Below are positions 1 through 8,626 of a stretch of DNA of 36,590 nt, in pieces. Within the stretch, counting starts at the first letter, position 1. Each line of letters begins with the position of its first letter. The stretch is from Parvibacter caecicola. GTDB taxonomy: Bacteria; Actinomycetota; Coriobacteriia; Coriobacteriales; Eggerthellaceae. The notes under the pieces are model-generated. The model was not told where the DNA came from and made no database searches. It saw nothing but the letters and a program-made list of their open reading frames with translations. The DNA lies in assembly GCF_003725335.1 (NCBI RefSeq), contig NZ_QIBY01000021.1, positions 1 to 36,590 on the forward strand, given 5' to 3'. The translations under genes were made by a program, and so were the position numbers.

Positions 1-843
1 CACCCCCAGCCGCCCGCACTCCAGCGACCCCTTACCCGCCGCAGCTTCTTGGCCGCAGCCGCCGCGCTAACGGCCGCAGCCTGGTGCGGCGCTGCCGGGT
101 GTGCCTCACCGACGGCCAACGGGGGCGCCGAAACCAAAGCCGCCTACGTGAGCCCCTACAACTGGGAAGGCCTCGTGCGCAGCGACGGCCGCTGGGATTA
201 CTTCGAGGACGGCCAGCTGGCCAGCCGCTGGGGCATCGACGTGTCCGAACACCAGAAGGCCATCGACTGGGGTCAAGTGGCCGCCGCAGGGGTGGAGTTT
301 GCCTTTGTGCGCATTGGCAACCGCGGCGCCACCAAGGGCCTGCTGAGGGTGGACGACTGCTTCCTGGCCAACGCCACCGGTGCCAAAGGGGCGGGCATCC
401 AGACGGAGAGCTACTTCTTTTCGCAGGCCATCACCGAGGAAGAAGCGGAAGAGGAGGCCGCCTTCGCCATCCAGCAAGTGCAAGAGGCCAACGGCCAGGG
501 AGCCGCCATCTCCCTCATCGCCTACGACCACGAGCCGGTGGAGACAGAAGGGGCGCGGGCCAACGCCCTGAGCGGCGAACAGCTGTCCCTCAACACGGCC
601 GCCTTTTGCGGCGTAGTGGCGCAAGCCGGCTTCCAGCCGTTGGTGTACGGCAATCGCCGCAGCCTGTTCCGGCTGTCCGAAGAAGTACGCAGCGCCTGTC
701 CCGTGTGGCTGGCAGAATACAACACCCCCTCCCCCACGGCGCCGCTGGATTTCGTGTTATGGCAGTACAGCAACGCCGGCAGCGTACCCGGTATCTCCAT
801 CAACGTGGACCTCAACATCTGGTTCAACCAACCGAGCACGTAA
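1..843 (+). CDS. GH25 family lysozyme, Tat-exported probable lipoprotein (5' end outside window)
   Basis: The frame is open from base 1, so the start codon lies upstream of the window. The TTG at 49 is an internal codon of the signal peptide, not a start. Bases 37-51 encode R-R-S-F-L, a twin-arginine motif, followed by an Ala-rich hydrophobic stretch and A-A-G-C, which resembles a lipobox. I infer Tat export and lipid anchoring. The mature domain fits glycosyl hydrolase family 25 (muramidase): G-I-D-V-S-E-H-Q near its start, the acidic pair in Y-D-H-E-P-V-E, and a C-terminal L-W-Q-Y-S motif. GH25 enzymes cut the MurNAc-GlcNAc bond of peptidoglycan, so a role in wall turnover or attack on competitors is likely. 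It is convergent with the surface-protein gene at 1096-2769. Confidence 0.88.
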   Translation, partial: HPQPPALQRPLTRRSFLAAAAALTAAAWCGAAGCASPTANGGAETKAAYVSPYNWEGLVRSDGRWDYFEDGQLASRWGIDVSEHQKAIDWGQVAAAGVEFAFVRIGNRGATKGLLRVDDCFLANATGAKGAGIQTESYFFSQAITEEEAEEEAAFAIQQVQEANGQGAAISLIAYDHEPVETEGARANALSGEQLSLNTAAFCGVVAQAGFQPLVYGNRRSLFRLSEEVRSACPVWLAEYNTPSPTAPLDFVLWQYSNAGSVPGISINVDLNIWFNQPST

Positions 844-1035
844 GCACAGCGTCGGCCCTCGCGGTCCATGCGGCAAGCGGCCAGGCGCCCGCCGCGCCAA
901 AGCCACATCCAGTCCTCTGCACCAGCCCTCCTGCGGCCCTGCAACCCTACGGCCCACGGCCCCTCGCGCAACTCCGCAGCTCGCAGCCGCAGGGCGCGAA
1001 AAGCCCGCATCCAACCAGGGTCCCAGAAAAAGCAA

Positions 1036-1066
1036 AAGGGGCAGCGGGTTCGGTTCGCTGCCCCTT
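1036..1066 (-). terminator. Rho-independent terminator of the surface-protein gene
   Basis: A perfect 11-bp stem (1036-1046 with 1056-1066) encloses a 9-base loop. Read on the minus strand, the stem is followed by TTTTGCTTTTT, a good U-tract. It sits about 30 bases past the minus-strand stop at 1096 and between convergent genes, so it may also block read-through from the lysozyme. Confidence 0.8.
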
Positions 1067-1095
1067 CTTCGGTGGGATCAGTATGTTAGCAGAAT

Positions 1096-2769
1096 TTAAA
1101 AGCTATTTTGCCGACGACGCCATGAGAAAACGGCCATTGCCAGCGCCACAAGCGCCAGGACGCCCGCCCCCACGAACAGGGTGCCGTCGTCGCCGGTCTT
1201 AGCCAGCTTCTTGCCCAGCGTATCGGGGTTAGGACGCACCTTGCTCTGGGCGCTTATCTTGGCAGAGGGGTACACCTTGTCGGGGTTGGAAATGCCGGAA
1301 TGAGTGGCCTCGTAAGCCGGCCAACCCTGGCTGGCAGTGAACTTGCTGCCGGGCTGGGCGCGGTTGTTCAGCTCGTCGCCAGGAATGCCGCTGGGCAGCG
1401 AGCCGTAGGCCTTGGCAATGTTGCCCACATCGGAATCCAGCGCCTCTTCGCCAATTTCGGCGTCGAACACGAACTTCACGTTGGTGCCGCCCTCAACGTC
1501 GCCCATGTTCACCGCAAGTATGCGGGTGGCCGGGTCGTAGGAATCGGCAGGCACGGGCACCTCGGTGCCGTCGGCCAAGATAACCTTGAAGCTGTCGGTG
1601 ATGGGCTCGATGCCCACCGGCACGTCGTCGCCATCGATGTCCACGTTCACACTGGGCTTGGCGGGATCGTAGTCGGGGTCGTCGGGGTTATCGGGGCCCT
1701 CCGGACCTTCCTTCACGTCGCTGCCGGGGCCGGGGGTTACACCCGAATCGGGCTTAACCTGCTCCACCTCAATCTCTTCCTGCAGGTTGTTGTCCTCCAG
1801 GCCCAGAGAATCCAGGTAGTTCTTGTCGGGGCGATAGTTCAGGGTAACCGTGTGCTTGTCGCCGTTGGGGTGGCAGGCATCAGGTAGTCGTTCTTGGACA
1901 CGTCGATGGTGTAGGTGAAGATGCCGTGCTCGCGGCCGTCATAGCTGGCGTCGCGCTCGGCTGAAGAGGTGGGGGCATCGGCCGCAACGGCAATGCCGGC
2001 CCCTTCCTGCAGCGGCAGGCTGCGCGCCATGTTGAACAGCGCGGAGTTGTTCAGCTTGTTGTTGGCGATGGCAGCCGCAATGAGGCTGTCGGCTTCGGAC
2101 TTGGAGGTGACCACCGTGGTGTTGCCCTCCACGCTATCGGCCGGATAGGTAACGGGCACGGTGTCCACCACTTCGCCGTCCACCACAATCTCGATGGTGC
2201 CCGTAGGGGCCTTACAGGTGGTGGCAGTGCCTTTGCCGCTGGTCACGTCGCCCACCACAATCAGCTTGTCGAAGGCGTCGGACTTGTTGCCATCGGTTTT
2301 GCCCCAAGCCGCCTTCAGCGAAACAATGCGCGAGGGCACCGGGCTAATCTGAATCCAGCAACGGGAACGATGATCCAGGTAAGACGCGGCCCAATCGCCC
2401 GTAGCGTACTGGGTGGAGGTCGTCGAAAACGCCATCAGGCCCTCGTCGGAGGGCGTCTGGGTACCGGAGCCCTGCTCGGCCCCCAGCGTCTTGGTTTCAA
2501 AGTCCACCACTTGGAACTTGTGGTCAATCTTGCTGGGGTCGTTCAAGATACGCGGCTCGCCGTTTTCTTCAAATTTAATCTCGTGACCCTCTTTGGAGAT
2601 GTCGGCAGTGCTGAAGGGCAGGCCGTCATAATCTTTCACGAGTGAACGTCACGTCTTGGTCGGGCTCACCGTAAGCCGCCGACCCGATGGACGGCACGCA
2701 CAGCCCCAACACAAGCGCAAATGCAAAGAAGCACTTGAGCAGCTTGGTGTTTAGCGTTGCTTTTGTCAT
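1096..2769 (-). pseudogene. LAKTG-anchored cell-surface protein, interrupted by two single-base frameshifts
   Basis: Three minus-strand frames join into one protein. The first begins at ATG 2769, after AGGAG, with a signal peptide (M-T-K-A-T-L-N-T-K then a hydrophobic core ending near S-A-A-Y). It runs to about 2640, where one extra base sends it to a stop at 2626. The middle frame (about 2639-1839) carries most of the ectodomain. Near 1868-1871 a run of four Gs (plus strand) appears to be one base short, ending that frame at 1839. The third frame is already open upstream of 1767 and continues to the stop at 1096. Its C-terminus is a sorting signal: L-A-K-T-G-D-D, a hydrophobic helix, then S-W-R-R-R-Q. 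Repaired, it would be about 555 residues, sortase-anchored and secreted. Function of the ectodomain is not recognised. The breaks may be real decay, phase variation or assembly errors. Confidence 0.8.
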
Positions 2770-3515
2770 CACTACTCCTGACCTCTCTCCCCTAGCGCCG
2801 CGCCTGCGCCGCCGGGGAAACACAAACCCCTATCTCCACCCCAGAAAAACCAAGAAACGGTGCACGCCGGGAATGGTGGGTCGATTCGGCGATGCACCGC
2901 TCCTGGGCCTTTCTGGGAACTTGATTTCCGCGCGAGAATGAACCCGCTTTAGCCCACTGCGCGGCCGTGGCAAAAGCGGCATGGGAAAAGGCCCCATCCC
3001 CCGCCGGGAAAAGGGCAACACGAAACGCGCCCCCGCGATGCGGATGCGTCTTCTGAAGATATGCAATTCTGGATTGCCGTCTGCGACGGAGCCGCGGCGT
3101 GCGCGGCGCGCAGGCCCTTCCCGTTACGGGAAGTTAGCGGGCTAGAGGAGCGCCCCCCCCCTGTGGCCTATTTTATCGTTTTGGCAGTTCACGGGCACGC
3201 ACGAGAAGGCCGGCCCTATCAGATCGGCTCCCAACGCAAGAGAAACTAGAGGAGCCTTTTCAGCCACGTTGCATACCACCAACTGCAAAAACCTACATGC
3301 AGACACTTCATGAGGCCATGAATATTACGGTTTGGCAACAGCATTTTCGGAAGGCGGCCCAGTTCAGCGCCACTAAAGTTTCGCCAACACCTCCAGGCGC
3401 GGCACAACCATCTAGGCCGCTTCTCTATATTCGTGAGGCGTGGTTTAACAACAACTCTCGACGGCGTCCGACGCAAACCGCCCCAACCCTATTGCAGGGA
3501 ATTCAATTGCGCACC
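2770..3515. other. Long gene-poor spacer
   Basis: I see no convincing gene in this 746-base stretch. It holds the AGGAG ribosome site of the surface-protein gene just upstream of 2769, a perfect small hairpin (3117-3123 with 3127-3133, loop TTA), and a run of nine Cs at 3153-3161. A 76-codon minus-strand frame at 3246-3476 follows the HipA-like gene but lacks a recognisable domain and has an unusual Trp/Cys/Arg-rich composition. It may be a decayed fragment. Confidence 0.5.
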
Positions 3516-4862
3516 CTAGCCAAAAATAGCCCTTAGTCTATCGATGCGCGTCTGGATACCTTCAAAAATAGAATCAGTTCTCCCAATCATCGCCGGATTC
3601 TCTTCCAGAAAATCCGATGCCCATTCGGGAAACCCCGTTAATTTATCCAAATCAAGCCACGAAGCATCGTCCACTAAGCGCAGCTGGCGGTTTGCGTCTT
3701 CAAAAAATGGCTTTGCGTCGGAACAAAACGAGGCAAAAGGCAACTCGCGCGTTGGAATATGGCACCAAAGGCTTGTTCCCGTGTCAAAAAGAGGGGCAAT
3801 GCGACACTCAAGTGTTTCAACGTTGCGCACAATACCGAAGTTGCGCCAGTGGCGATCGCTGTTAGCCATAACATAGTCGCCCACAATCATCTTCCCCAAA
3901 GCCGTCTCCGCATCGGTTATGCCGAGCCTTTCGCAGCATTCCACATAATGACGATAGCTGCTGCGCCCCTCGGGGCGACGAGCAATTTCAGCTACATAAA
4001 GCGCCGGTATAAACTCCTCATCCGAACGAAGGAAATTGGGGCAGGAGCTAACCACGGCGCCGCCCCATTCCTCAAGTCTATACGGAACATACTCTTCTGG
4101 TTTAAGCAACCGGTTGAATAGGTTTGTGGCAATCACCTCGTTGTAGGGCTCTTGCTCCAGCAAGGTGCCACCCTTCAAAAGGCGGCGCTCGCCATCACGG
4201 CAAACCCAACGTTTAGAAAGCGCGCCGTCGGAAGTATTATCGGGCGAATCAAGCCCCACATTCGCCAGCCATTCTTCCGTCTCTATCTCAATAAAGTCGT
4301 TCTCGAAAAAGTTTATATCCGCCCAATCGAGATTGCTGTCGATAGGCTTCACCCAATACTGATCCGACAGCGAAAGTCCCATGCTCCGAAACGGCAGATC
4401 ATGGGCATTTTCGATGCCTAGCTCCCGCAGCTTCTCCTCAATGCCGTGACGCGCCTTGGGAATGACCCGATGACCCCACCAGTAGGCCAGCGCCTTACGC
4501 GAGGCCTTCTTTCCCCGAGGGGACACCACAGAAAGCGGCGCACGAGCCGAATCCATCACCTCATCGGCATCGAAGAATTCACCTGTTGCGCTATCGAACC
4601 GGAAAGAGAGTACCGGGTGATTGCGGCTCATGAGAAGGTATCGCGCTTGGCCCTTCCCCGCAGGATGCGACGAAGGGCGGCCTGCGGCTGGCACGCTGCT
4701 CAATCGCGTTTCTATGCTATTGCGATCAACAAGCCAGATACCGCCGACCTTCTCCGCGTCCAAAGCTCCAGAGCGGATAAGCTGATGAACGCGGCCCACG
4801 CTCACCCCCAAAATACTACTTGCCTCCGCAACGGTAACGTTGAACACGATGGAAACCCCCAT
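3516..4862 (-). CDS. HipA-like protein kinase with N-terminal helix-turn-helix
   Basis: 448 residues. Residues about 8-55 resemble an excisionase/MerR-type helix-turn-helix (V-T-V-A-E-A-S-S-I-L-G-V-S...G-G-I-W-L-V-D). The C-terminal half looks like the HipA kinase core: a probable ATP-binding lysine in R-R-L-L-K-G-G followed by E-P-Y-N-E, then N-S-D-R-H-W-R-N-F-G at about 334-343 (catalytic-loop Asp336) and A-P-L-F-D-T-G at about 356-362 (metal-binding Asp). HipA kinases phosphorylate translation factors such as tRNA synthetases and are normally paired with a separate HipB DNA-binding antitoxin. Here a DNA-binding domain is fused to the kinase, and no separate HipB is adjacent. The gene is visibly less GC-rich than its neighbours, suggesting transfer. 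Start ATG 4862 has only a weak ribosome site. Substrate and toxicity are unknown. Confidence 0.75.
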   Translation of the reverse strand: MGVSIVFNVTVAEASSILGVSVGRVHQLIRSGALDAEKVGGIWLVDRNSIETRLSSVPAAGRPSSHPAGKGQARYLLMSRNHPVLSFRFDSATGEFFDADEVMDSARAPLSVVSPRGKKASRKALAYWWGHRVIPKARHGIEEKLRELGIENAHDLPFRSMGLSLSDQYWVKPIDSNLDWADINFFENDFIEIETEEWLANVGLDSPDNTSDGALSKRWVCRDGERRLLKGGTLLEQEPYNEVIATNLFNRLLKPEEYVPYRLEEWGGAVVSSCPNFLRSDEEFIPALYVAEIARRPEGRSSYRHYVECCERLGITDAETALGKMIVGDYVMANSDRHWRNFGIVRNVETLECRIAPLFDTGTSLWCHIPTRELPFASFCSDAKPFFEDANRQLRLVDDASWLDLDKLTGFPEWASDFLEENPAMIGRTDSIFEGIQTRIDRLRAIFG

Positions 4863-4871
4863 ACCCTACGA

Positions 4872-4928
4872 CTATTTATAGGTTTTATTTTAGCTCGCTA
4901 TTGGACTAAATACTATAAACGTTTATAG
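4872..4928 (-). promoter_or_regulatory. AT-rich promoter/operator region with CTATAAA half-sites
   Basis: Just upstream of the HTH-HipA start lie a perfect 16-bp palindrome, CTATAAACGTTTATAG (4913-4928), and a related near-palindrome CTATTTATAG (4872-4881). They share the half-site TTTATAG/CTATAAA. The spacing and AT-richness against a GC-rich background suggest an operator, possibly bound by the gene's own HTH domain. This is inference. Confidence 0.5.
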
Positions 4929-4935
4929 AGCTTTT

Positions 4936-4964
4936 GGGCGTGTCAGGGGGACGCTGACACGCCC
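4936..4964. repeat. Short palindrome related to the 98-bp repeat; possible terminator
   Basis: An 11-bp perfect stem (4936-4946 with 4954-4964) has a 7-base loop. Its ends, GCGTGTCAGGGG and CTGACACGC, match the two termini of the 98-bp elements at 12104 and 13122, as if the interior had been deleted. It starts right after the stop of the PH-domain gene at 4969. It could act as a weak terminator, but no T-run follows on either strand. Confidence 0.55.
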
Positions 4965-4968
4965 TTGG

Positions 4969-6804
4969 TTATCTCCGGGGTTCCAGCCATTCCATCCAGT
5001 GGGCGGCGTCCTCTTCCGTTACGTCGACGAGCGAAATAGTGGTGCCCCCTACCCCGGCGGCTATGACCGCCTTCAGGGTGGCGGTTTTCGCCATGCGCTG
5101 GAACGGGTTGGTGCGCACGCAGCCGAACTGGATTTTCTGACGCGGAAAACTGACGCTCTCGCGGCTGAGGCCCCCGTTGCTCACCTGCATGAAGCGGCGG
5201 TTCACCGCGAAGCTGGATTCGCGCGCCCACATCACCGCGCCGATGCAGTTGGCAATCATGCACACCGCACCCACCGCGTACAGGAACGTGGCGGCGGGGT
5301 CGAAGATGGTAAGCAGGTCGAACAGGTCGGGGTCTTGCGTGGCCACCGCCGCCACGTGCATCAGCACATGGAGCAGGGCCGTGGCCACAATCAGCCAGAA
5401 GCCGGGGCCTTGCCACAGGGTGCGGCGCAGGATGGCCCGCCGCATCGCCACGGGCGCCACCGCCGTTGCCTGAGTGGGCATGTCTGCGAATTCCGGAATG
5501 AGGCCGGCAATTATCTCGGCGCACTGGCTCTTCTTCACGAAGGGATGCACCACCACGCGCCCCGCCTGCACGCCACCCTTGCCCTTGTTGGACTCGTTGG
5601 AGCCGTCGCCCATGGCGTCGATTTTCCCCAAGGAAATTTCGCAGTAGCCCATCAGGCGGCACACCAGCGTTTGGCTGATGATCACCGATTGCACGCGGTC
5701 GATGGCCACCCCCTGGAAGCTGTGCTGCAAAATGCCGCGCTCCACTTCCACGCGGTCGCCGCGGCGGCGCGCCTTGAAGCCGCCGAACGACAGCATGGTG
5801 CCCACGGCGGAAAGGGCCCACATCACCAGGGCGATTACCAGGAACACCCCCAGCAGGATGCCACCGGCCATCAACGCCCCTTCGCGAGCCACAACCGACT
5901 CCACCGCCGATTCAAACAGCACATCGGAATTGGGCACCAAATCGGCCACGCCCTGAATCAGCTGGCCCACCACCGCCAGCAAGCCCACCGCCACAATCAC
6001 AAACGAGGTGTTGTTGAACAAGCCAGTAAGCACCAGCTGCTTGTTGGAGAGGCCGTATTCGTAGCTGGGGGCCTCTTGGGCGAAGGAGGGGCTGTCGAAC
6101 ACGCCGCTCATTTGGGCCGTGAGATCAGATGCCGCGTCCAGGATGTTGCCCTCGCCGGGGGCCGCGGGGTGCGCGGCCATGGGAACTGGCGCCGCGTCGA
6201 CCATCACCGGGGCCGCCGCTGCACCGGGGGCCGCCTCCCCCGAAGCCACTGCCCCGTCGGCCGCCGCTACTGGGGCAACCGCGCCCGCTGCCAGCTGGGC
6301 CTTCTGTACGTACAGCTGCTGGCGCAGCGCTTCCGCCTGGCTTTTTGTCACATAAGGCACCACGATGGCCTTGTTGTTGGCGCCGCCGGCGGTATCGATG
6401 GAAACCGCGCACAGCCCCAGCACTCGCTGAATGAGCGTGGCTTTTTGGTCCACCGACTGCACGCGGCCGTAGGGCACATGGGTGCGCTTCTTGGAAATCA
6501 CGCCACTGTATATGCTGAATTCGGCCGGGTCGAACTGGTACCAGAGATGGCGCCACTGCAGCCAACGCAGCAGGAAGCACAAGGCCGCAATCACCAGTAC
6601 CACCGCAATGATGCCGCCTACGATAAGGGCGAACACAAATCCCGCGTCCCGCGCGAAGGCCGGGTTCTCGGTAATTTCCGCCACCAAGGCCGCCAAGCCC
6701 GAAAAGGCACCAACGACAATCACCCACAGCGTTACGAACAGCGCCCGCAGGCCGCCCAGCCAAATAAACGCGTGGTGGACTCTATAACGCTCCGGCTGCT
6801 CCAT
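4969..6804 (-). CDS. Membrane protein with three bacterial PH (bPH2) domains, YdbT-like
   Basis: About 611 residues. It resembles the YdbT/YdbS family: pairs of transmembrane helices alternating with bPH2 domains. Helices lie near residues 12-45 and 60-85. PH-like segments follow (F-D-P-A-E-F-S-I-Y-S-G-V-I, then R-V-Q-S-V-D-Q), a second after the middle helices (V-E-R-G-I-L-Q-H-S-F and R-V-Q-S-V-I), and a third near the C-terminus (R-R-F-M-Q-V-S-N-G-G-L). An Ala/Pro-rich linker occupies about 165-225. The family is membrane-bound; a B. subtilis YdbS/YdbT pair has been linked to tolerance of a bacteriocin, but the general role is unclear. I choose ATG 6804, overlapping the upstream stop as TGATG, over the GTG at 6807, implying translational coupling with the YdbS-like gene. 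Confidence 0.85.
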   Translation of the reverse strand: MEQPERYRVHHAFIWLGGLRALFVTLWVIVVGAFSGLAALVAEITENPAFARDAGFVFALIVGGIIAVVLVIAALCFLLRWLQWRHLWYQFDPAEFSIYSGVISKKRTHVPYGRVQSVDQKATLIQRVLGLCAVSIDTAGGANNKAIVVPYVTKSQAEALRQQLYVQKAQLAAGAVAPVAAADGAVASGEAAPGAAAAPVMVDAAPVPMAAHPAAPGEGNILDAASDLTAQMSGVFDSPSFAQEAPSYEYGLSNKQLVLTGLFNNTSFVIVAVGLLAVVGQLIQGVADLVPNSDVLFESAVESVVAREGALMAGGILLGVFLVIALVMWALSAVGTMLSFGGFKARRRGDRVEVERGILQHSFQGVAIDRVQSVIISQTLVCRLMGYCEISLGKIDAMGDGSNESNKGKGGVQAGRVVVHPFVKKSQCAEIIAGLIPEFADMPTQATAVAPVAMRRAILRRTLWQGPGFWLIVATALLHVLMHVAAVATQDPDLFDLLTIFDPAATFLYAVGAVCMIANCIGAVMWARESSFAVNRRFMQVSNGGLSRESVSFPRQKIQFGCVRTNPFQRMAKTATLKAVIAAGVGGTTISLVDVTEEDAAHWMEWLEPRR

Positions 6805-7292
6805 CACACGTCCTCCCGCGCCAGACGGGCCAGCTCGGCAGCGCGGTCGCGCACTTGTTCGGCCTGTTCAACGTCAAGACCGGGAATCTCGTGGTTGCCG
6901 GCCGCCGTTGCCACCGTCACACTGGAGAGACCGAAGGCGCGCATGATGGGCCCTTGGCGCGTGTCGGTGTTCTGCACGCGGATGAACGGGATGATGAAGC
7001 GCTTGCGCCACACGATGCCCAGCGCAATTTCCAAATAGTCCTCCGTCAGCTGATAGCGCCACCGCTGATAACGGATGGGCGGAAGCACCACCAGGCACAG
7101 CACGTACAGCGCCACCGCGATGACCGCAGCCACGATGGCGGCGGTGGACAGCAGCGGCTCGTCGGCATCCAGCGATATAAGCCACAAGGGCAGCACCAGG
7201 CACAAAGCGAGAATGGTTATCCACAAGGCGTCGTTGAGGCGCCACACCATTTTGATGCGCGGATCGAGTTTGGAAGTAGGCAGAGGTCGCAT
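6804..7292 (-). CDS. Small membrane PH-domain protein, YdbS-like
   Basis: 162 residues from ATG 7292, chosen because AAGGAG lies 6 bases upstream; longer starts (7328, 7415) lack a site. Two transmembrane helices (about 20-65) precede one bPH2 domain: Q-L-T-E-D-Y-L-E-I-A-L-G-I-V, F-I-I-P-F-I-R-V-Q-N-T-D-T, and T-V-A-T-A-A-G-N-H-E-I-P-G. The R-V-Q-N-T-D motif is typical of the family. Its stop overlaps the start of the larger PH-domain gene, so the two form an operon and probably a complex in the cytoplasmic membrane. Function is not established. Confidence 0.85.
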   Translation of the reverse strand: MRPLPTSKLDPRIKMVWRLNDALWITILALCLVLPLWLISLDADEPLLSTAAIVAAVIAVALYVLCLVVLPPIRYQRWRYQLTEDYLEIALGIVWRKRFIIPFIRVQNTDTRQGPIMRAFGLSSVTVATAAGNHEIPGLDVEQAEQVRDRAAELARLAREDV

Positions 7293-7537
7293 GAGGCTCC
7301 TTCCCCGCAGGTTCTGAAACCGTTTCATTATAGAGAAGGCCGGCGCGATAGGGTTTCGCGCTGGTAAAAAGATGGACCGCACGCTGAGATTTCTTGCGCA
7401 GCCCCCTGCCGGCAACCGCGCGGCAAGGGGCCGGCAACTGCTCGCCCGCCTGCAGCCCGGCCCCCAGCGGACGCCCGGTGTTTCACGGCCAACAATCCAG
7501 CAGCGTCCGCCCAGCTTCGCTGCCCGCCCATGCAGAA

Positions 7538-7560
7538 GGGGCGCCCCGAAGGAGCGCCCC
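7538..7560 (-). terminator. Probable terminator downstream of cydB
   Basis: A 7-bp GC stem (GGGGCGC 7538-7544 with GCGCCCC 7554-7560) lies 25 bases past the cydB stop. On the minus strand it is followed by only TTCT, so it is a weak intrinsic terminator. The rest of the 293-base spacer 7293-7585 shows nothing else. Confidence 0.45.
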
Positions 7561-7585
7561 GCAAGTTCGCAATTATTCGCCCTGT

Positions 7586-8623
7586 TTAGTGCTTCAAGCT
7601 TTCCTCGCTAATGCGGCCGCGGAAGGTGCGATAGATAATCACGTGATACACCAGCACCAGCGGCAAGCCGATGCACAGGATGATGGTCATGCACAAAAGC
7701 GATAGCTCCGAGGAGGCCGAATTGAAGATTTCAATGGAGGGGCCAATGCTGTCGGCCGATGCGGTGACCAGCACCGGGAACATACTGCAGGCCAGCAACA
7801 TCACCAGGGAAATCATACTGCCGGATTGGGTGAGGAAGGCCCCCAGGTCGCAATTCTTCTTGAGCGGGATGACGATGGAGGCCACCAGCAGCGCCACGCA
7901 CAAGATGGCGAACACCCAGCGCAGAATGCCCAGTTCAGCGCTCATGGCCGGCTGGATGATGAAGTGGCCGTAGGCGGAAATGACCACGAACAGCACCAGG
8001 GAAGCCACCTGCAGCGGGATGCGCAGGCCCGCCATGCGCTGCTGCACCGCCGAACCGAGCGGCGCCTTCAGCGCGCCCCAGCAAGCGCCGGCCGCCAGGA
8101 ACATAGTGAGGCCCAACAGGCCCGTGAGCAGCGTAAACGGGGTAATGAGCCCCAGCAGCGGCACGCCGATATAGTTGCCGGCCGCGTCCATGGGAATGCC
8201 CGCGTATATGTTGCCTACCGCAACACCCAAGAGCAACGCCGGCAGCAGCGAGCCCAAAAAGAAGCACACGTCCCACACCCTGTGCCAACCGCTATCGGCA
8301 GCGTAGAACTCGAAGCTGACCGCGCGCACGATGAGGCCGAACAGCACCAGCATCACCGCAAGGTAGAAGCCGGAAAACGTGGTGGCATAGGCGTTGGGGA
8401 ACGCCGCGAACAGGGCGCCACCCGCCGTGAGCAGCCACACTTCGTTGCCGTCCCACACCGGCCCGATGGAACGACGCAGGATAGCCTTCTCTTCACTGTT
8501 CTTTGCCACAAAGGGGTACAGCACACCGATACCCAGGTCGAAGCCGTCCAACACAAAGTAGCCGGCAATCAGCACGAAAATCAGGAAGAACCAAAGAACG
8601 TTGAGGAATGTGAACGTTGCCAT
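7586..8623 (-). CDS. cydB: Cytochrome bd quinol oxidase subunit II
   Basis: 345 residues, close to the usual CydB length, with about eight or nine hydrophobic helices. Diagnostic segments are L-D-G-F-D-L-G-I-G near residue 27 and G-P-V-W-D-G-N-E-V-W-L near residue 54. CydB is the structural partner of CydA in the membrane oxidase that reduces O2 to water with electrons from quinol, giving respiratory protection at low oxygen. It follows cydA with a 3-base gap, so the two are cotranscribed. No cydX-type small subunit or cydCD assembly genes are visible here. In a mostly anaerobic lineage the enzyme probably scavenges oxygen. Confidence 0.96.
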   Translation of the reverse strand: MATFTFLNVLWFFLIFVLIAGYFVLDGFDLGIGVLYPFVAKNSEEKAILRRSIGPVWDGNEVWLLTAGGALFAAFPNAYATTFSGFYLAVMLVLFGLIVRAVSFEFYAADSGWHRVWDVCFFLGSLLPALLLGVAVGNIYAGIPMDAAGNYIGVPLLGLITPFTLLTGLLGLTMFLAAGACWGALKAPLGSAVQQRMAGLRIPLQVASLVLFVVISAYGHFIIQPAMSAELGILRWVFAILCVALLVASIVIPLKKNCDLGAFLTQSGSMISLVMLLACSMFPVLVTASADSIGPSIEIFNSASSELSLLCMTIILCIGLPLVLVYHVIIYRTFRGRISEESLKH

Positions 8624-8626
8624 GAG

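Noticed and set aside
3153-3161. Run of nine Cs as a phase-variation tract
   Set aside because: It lies in a gene-free spacer with no frame or promoter depending on it.
3246-3476. 76-codon minus-strand frame after the HipA-like gene
   Set aside because: No domain and no good ribosome site; noted in the spacer entry only as a possible decayed fragment.
4999-7038. 679-codon plus-strand open frame
   Set aside because: Antisense to the two PH-domain genes; His/Arg/Gly-rich translation typical of GC-rich shadow frames, with no domain.
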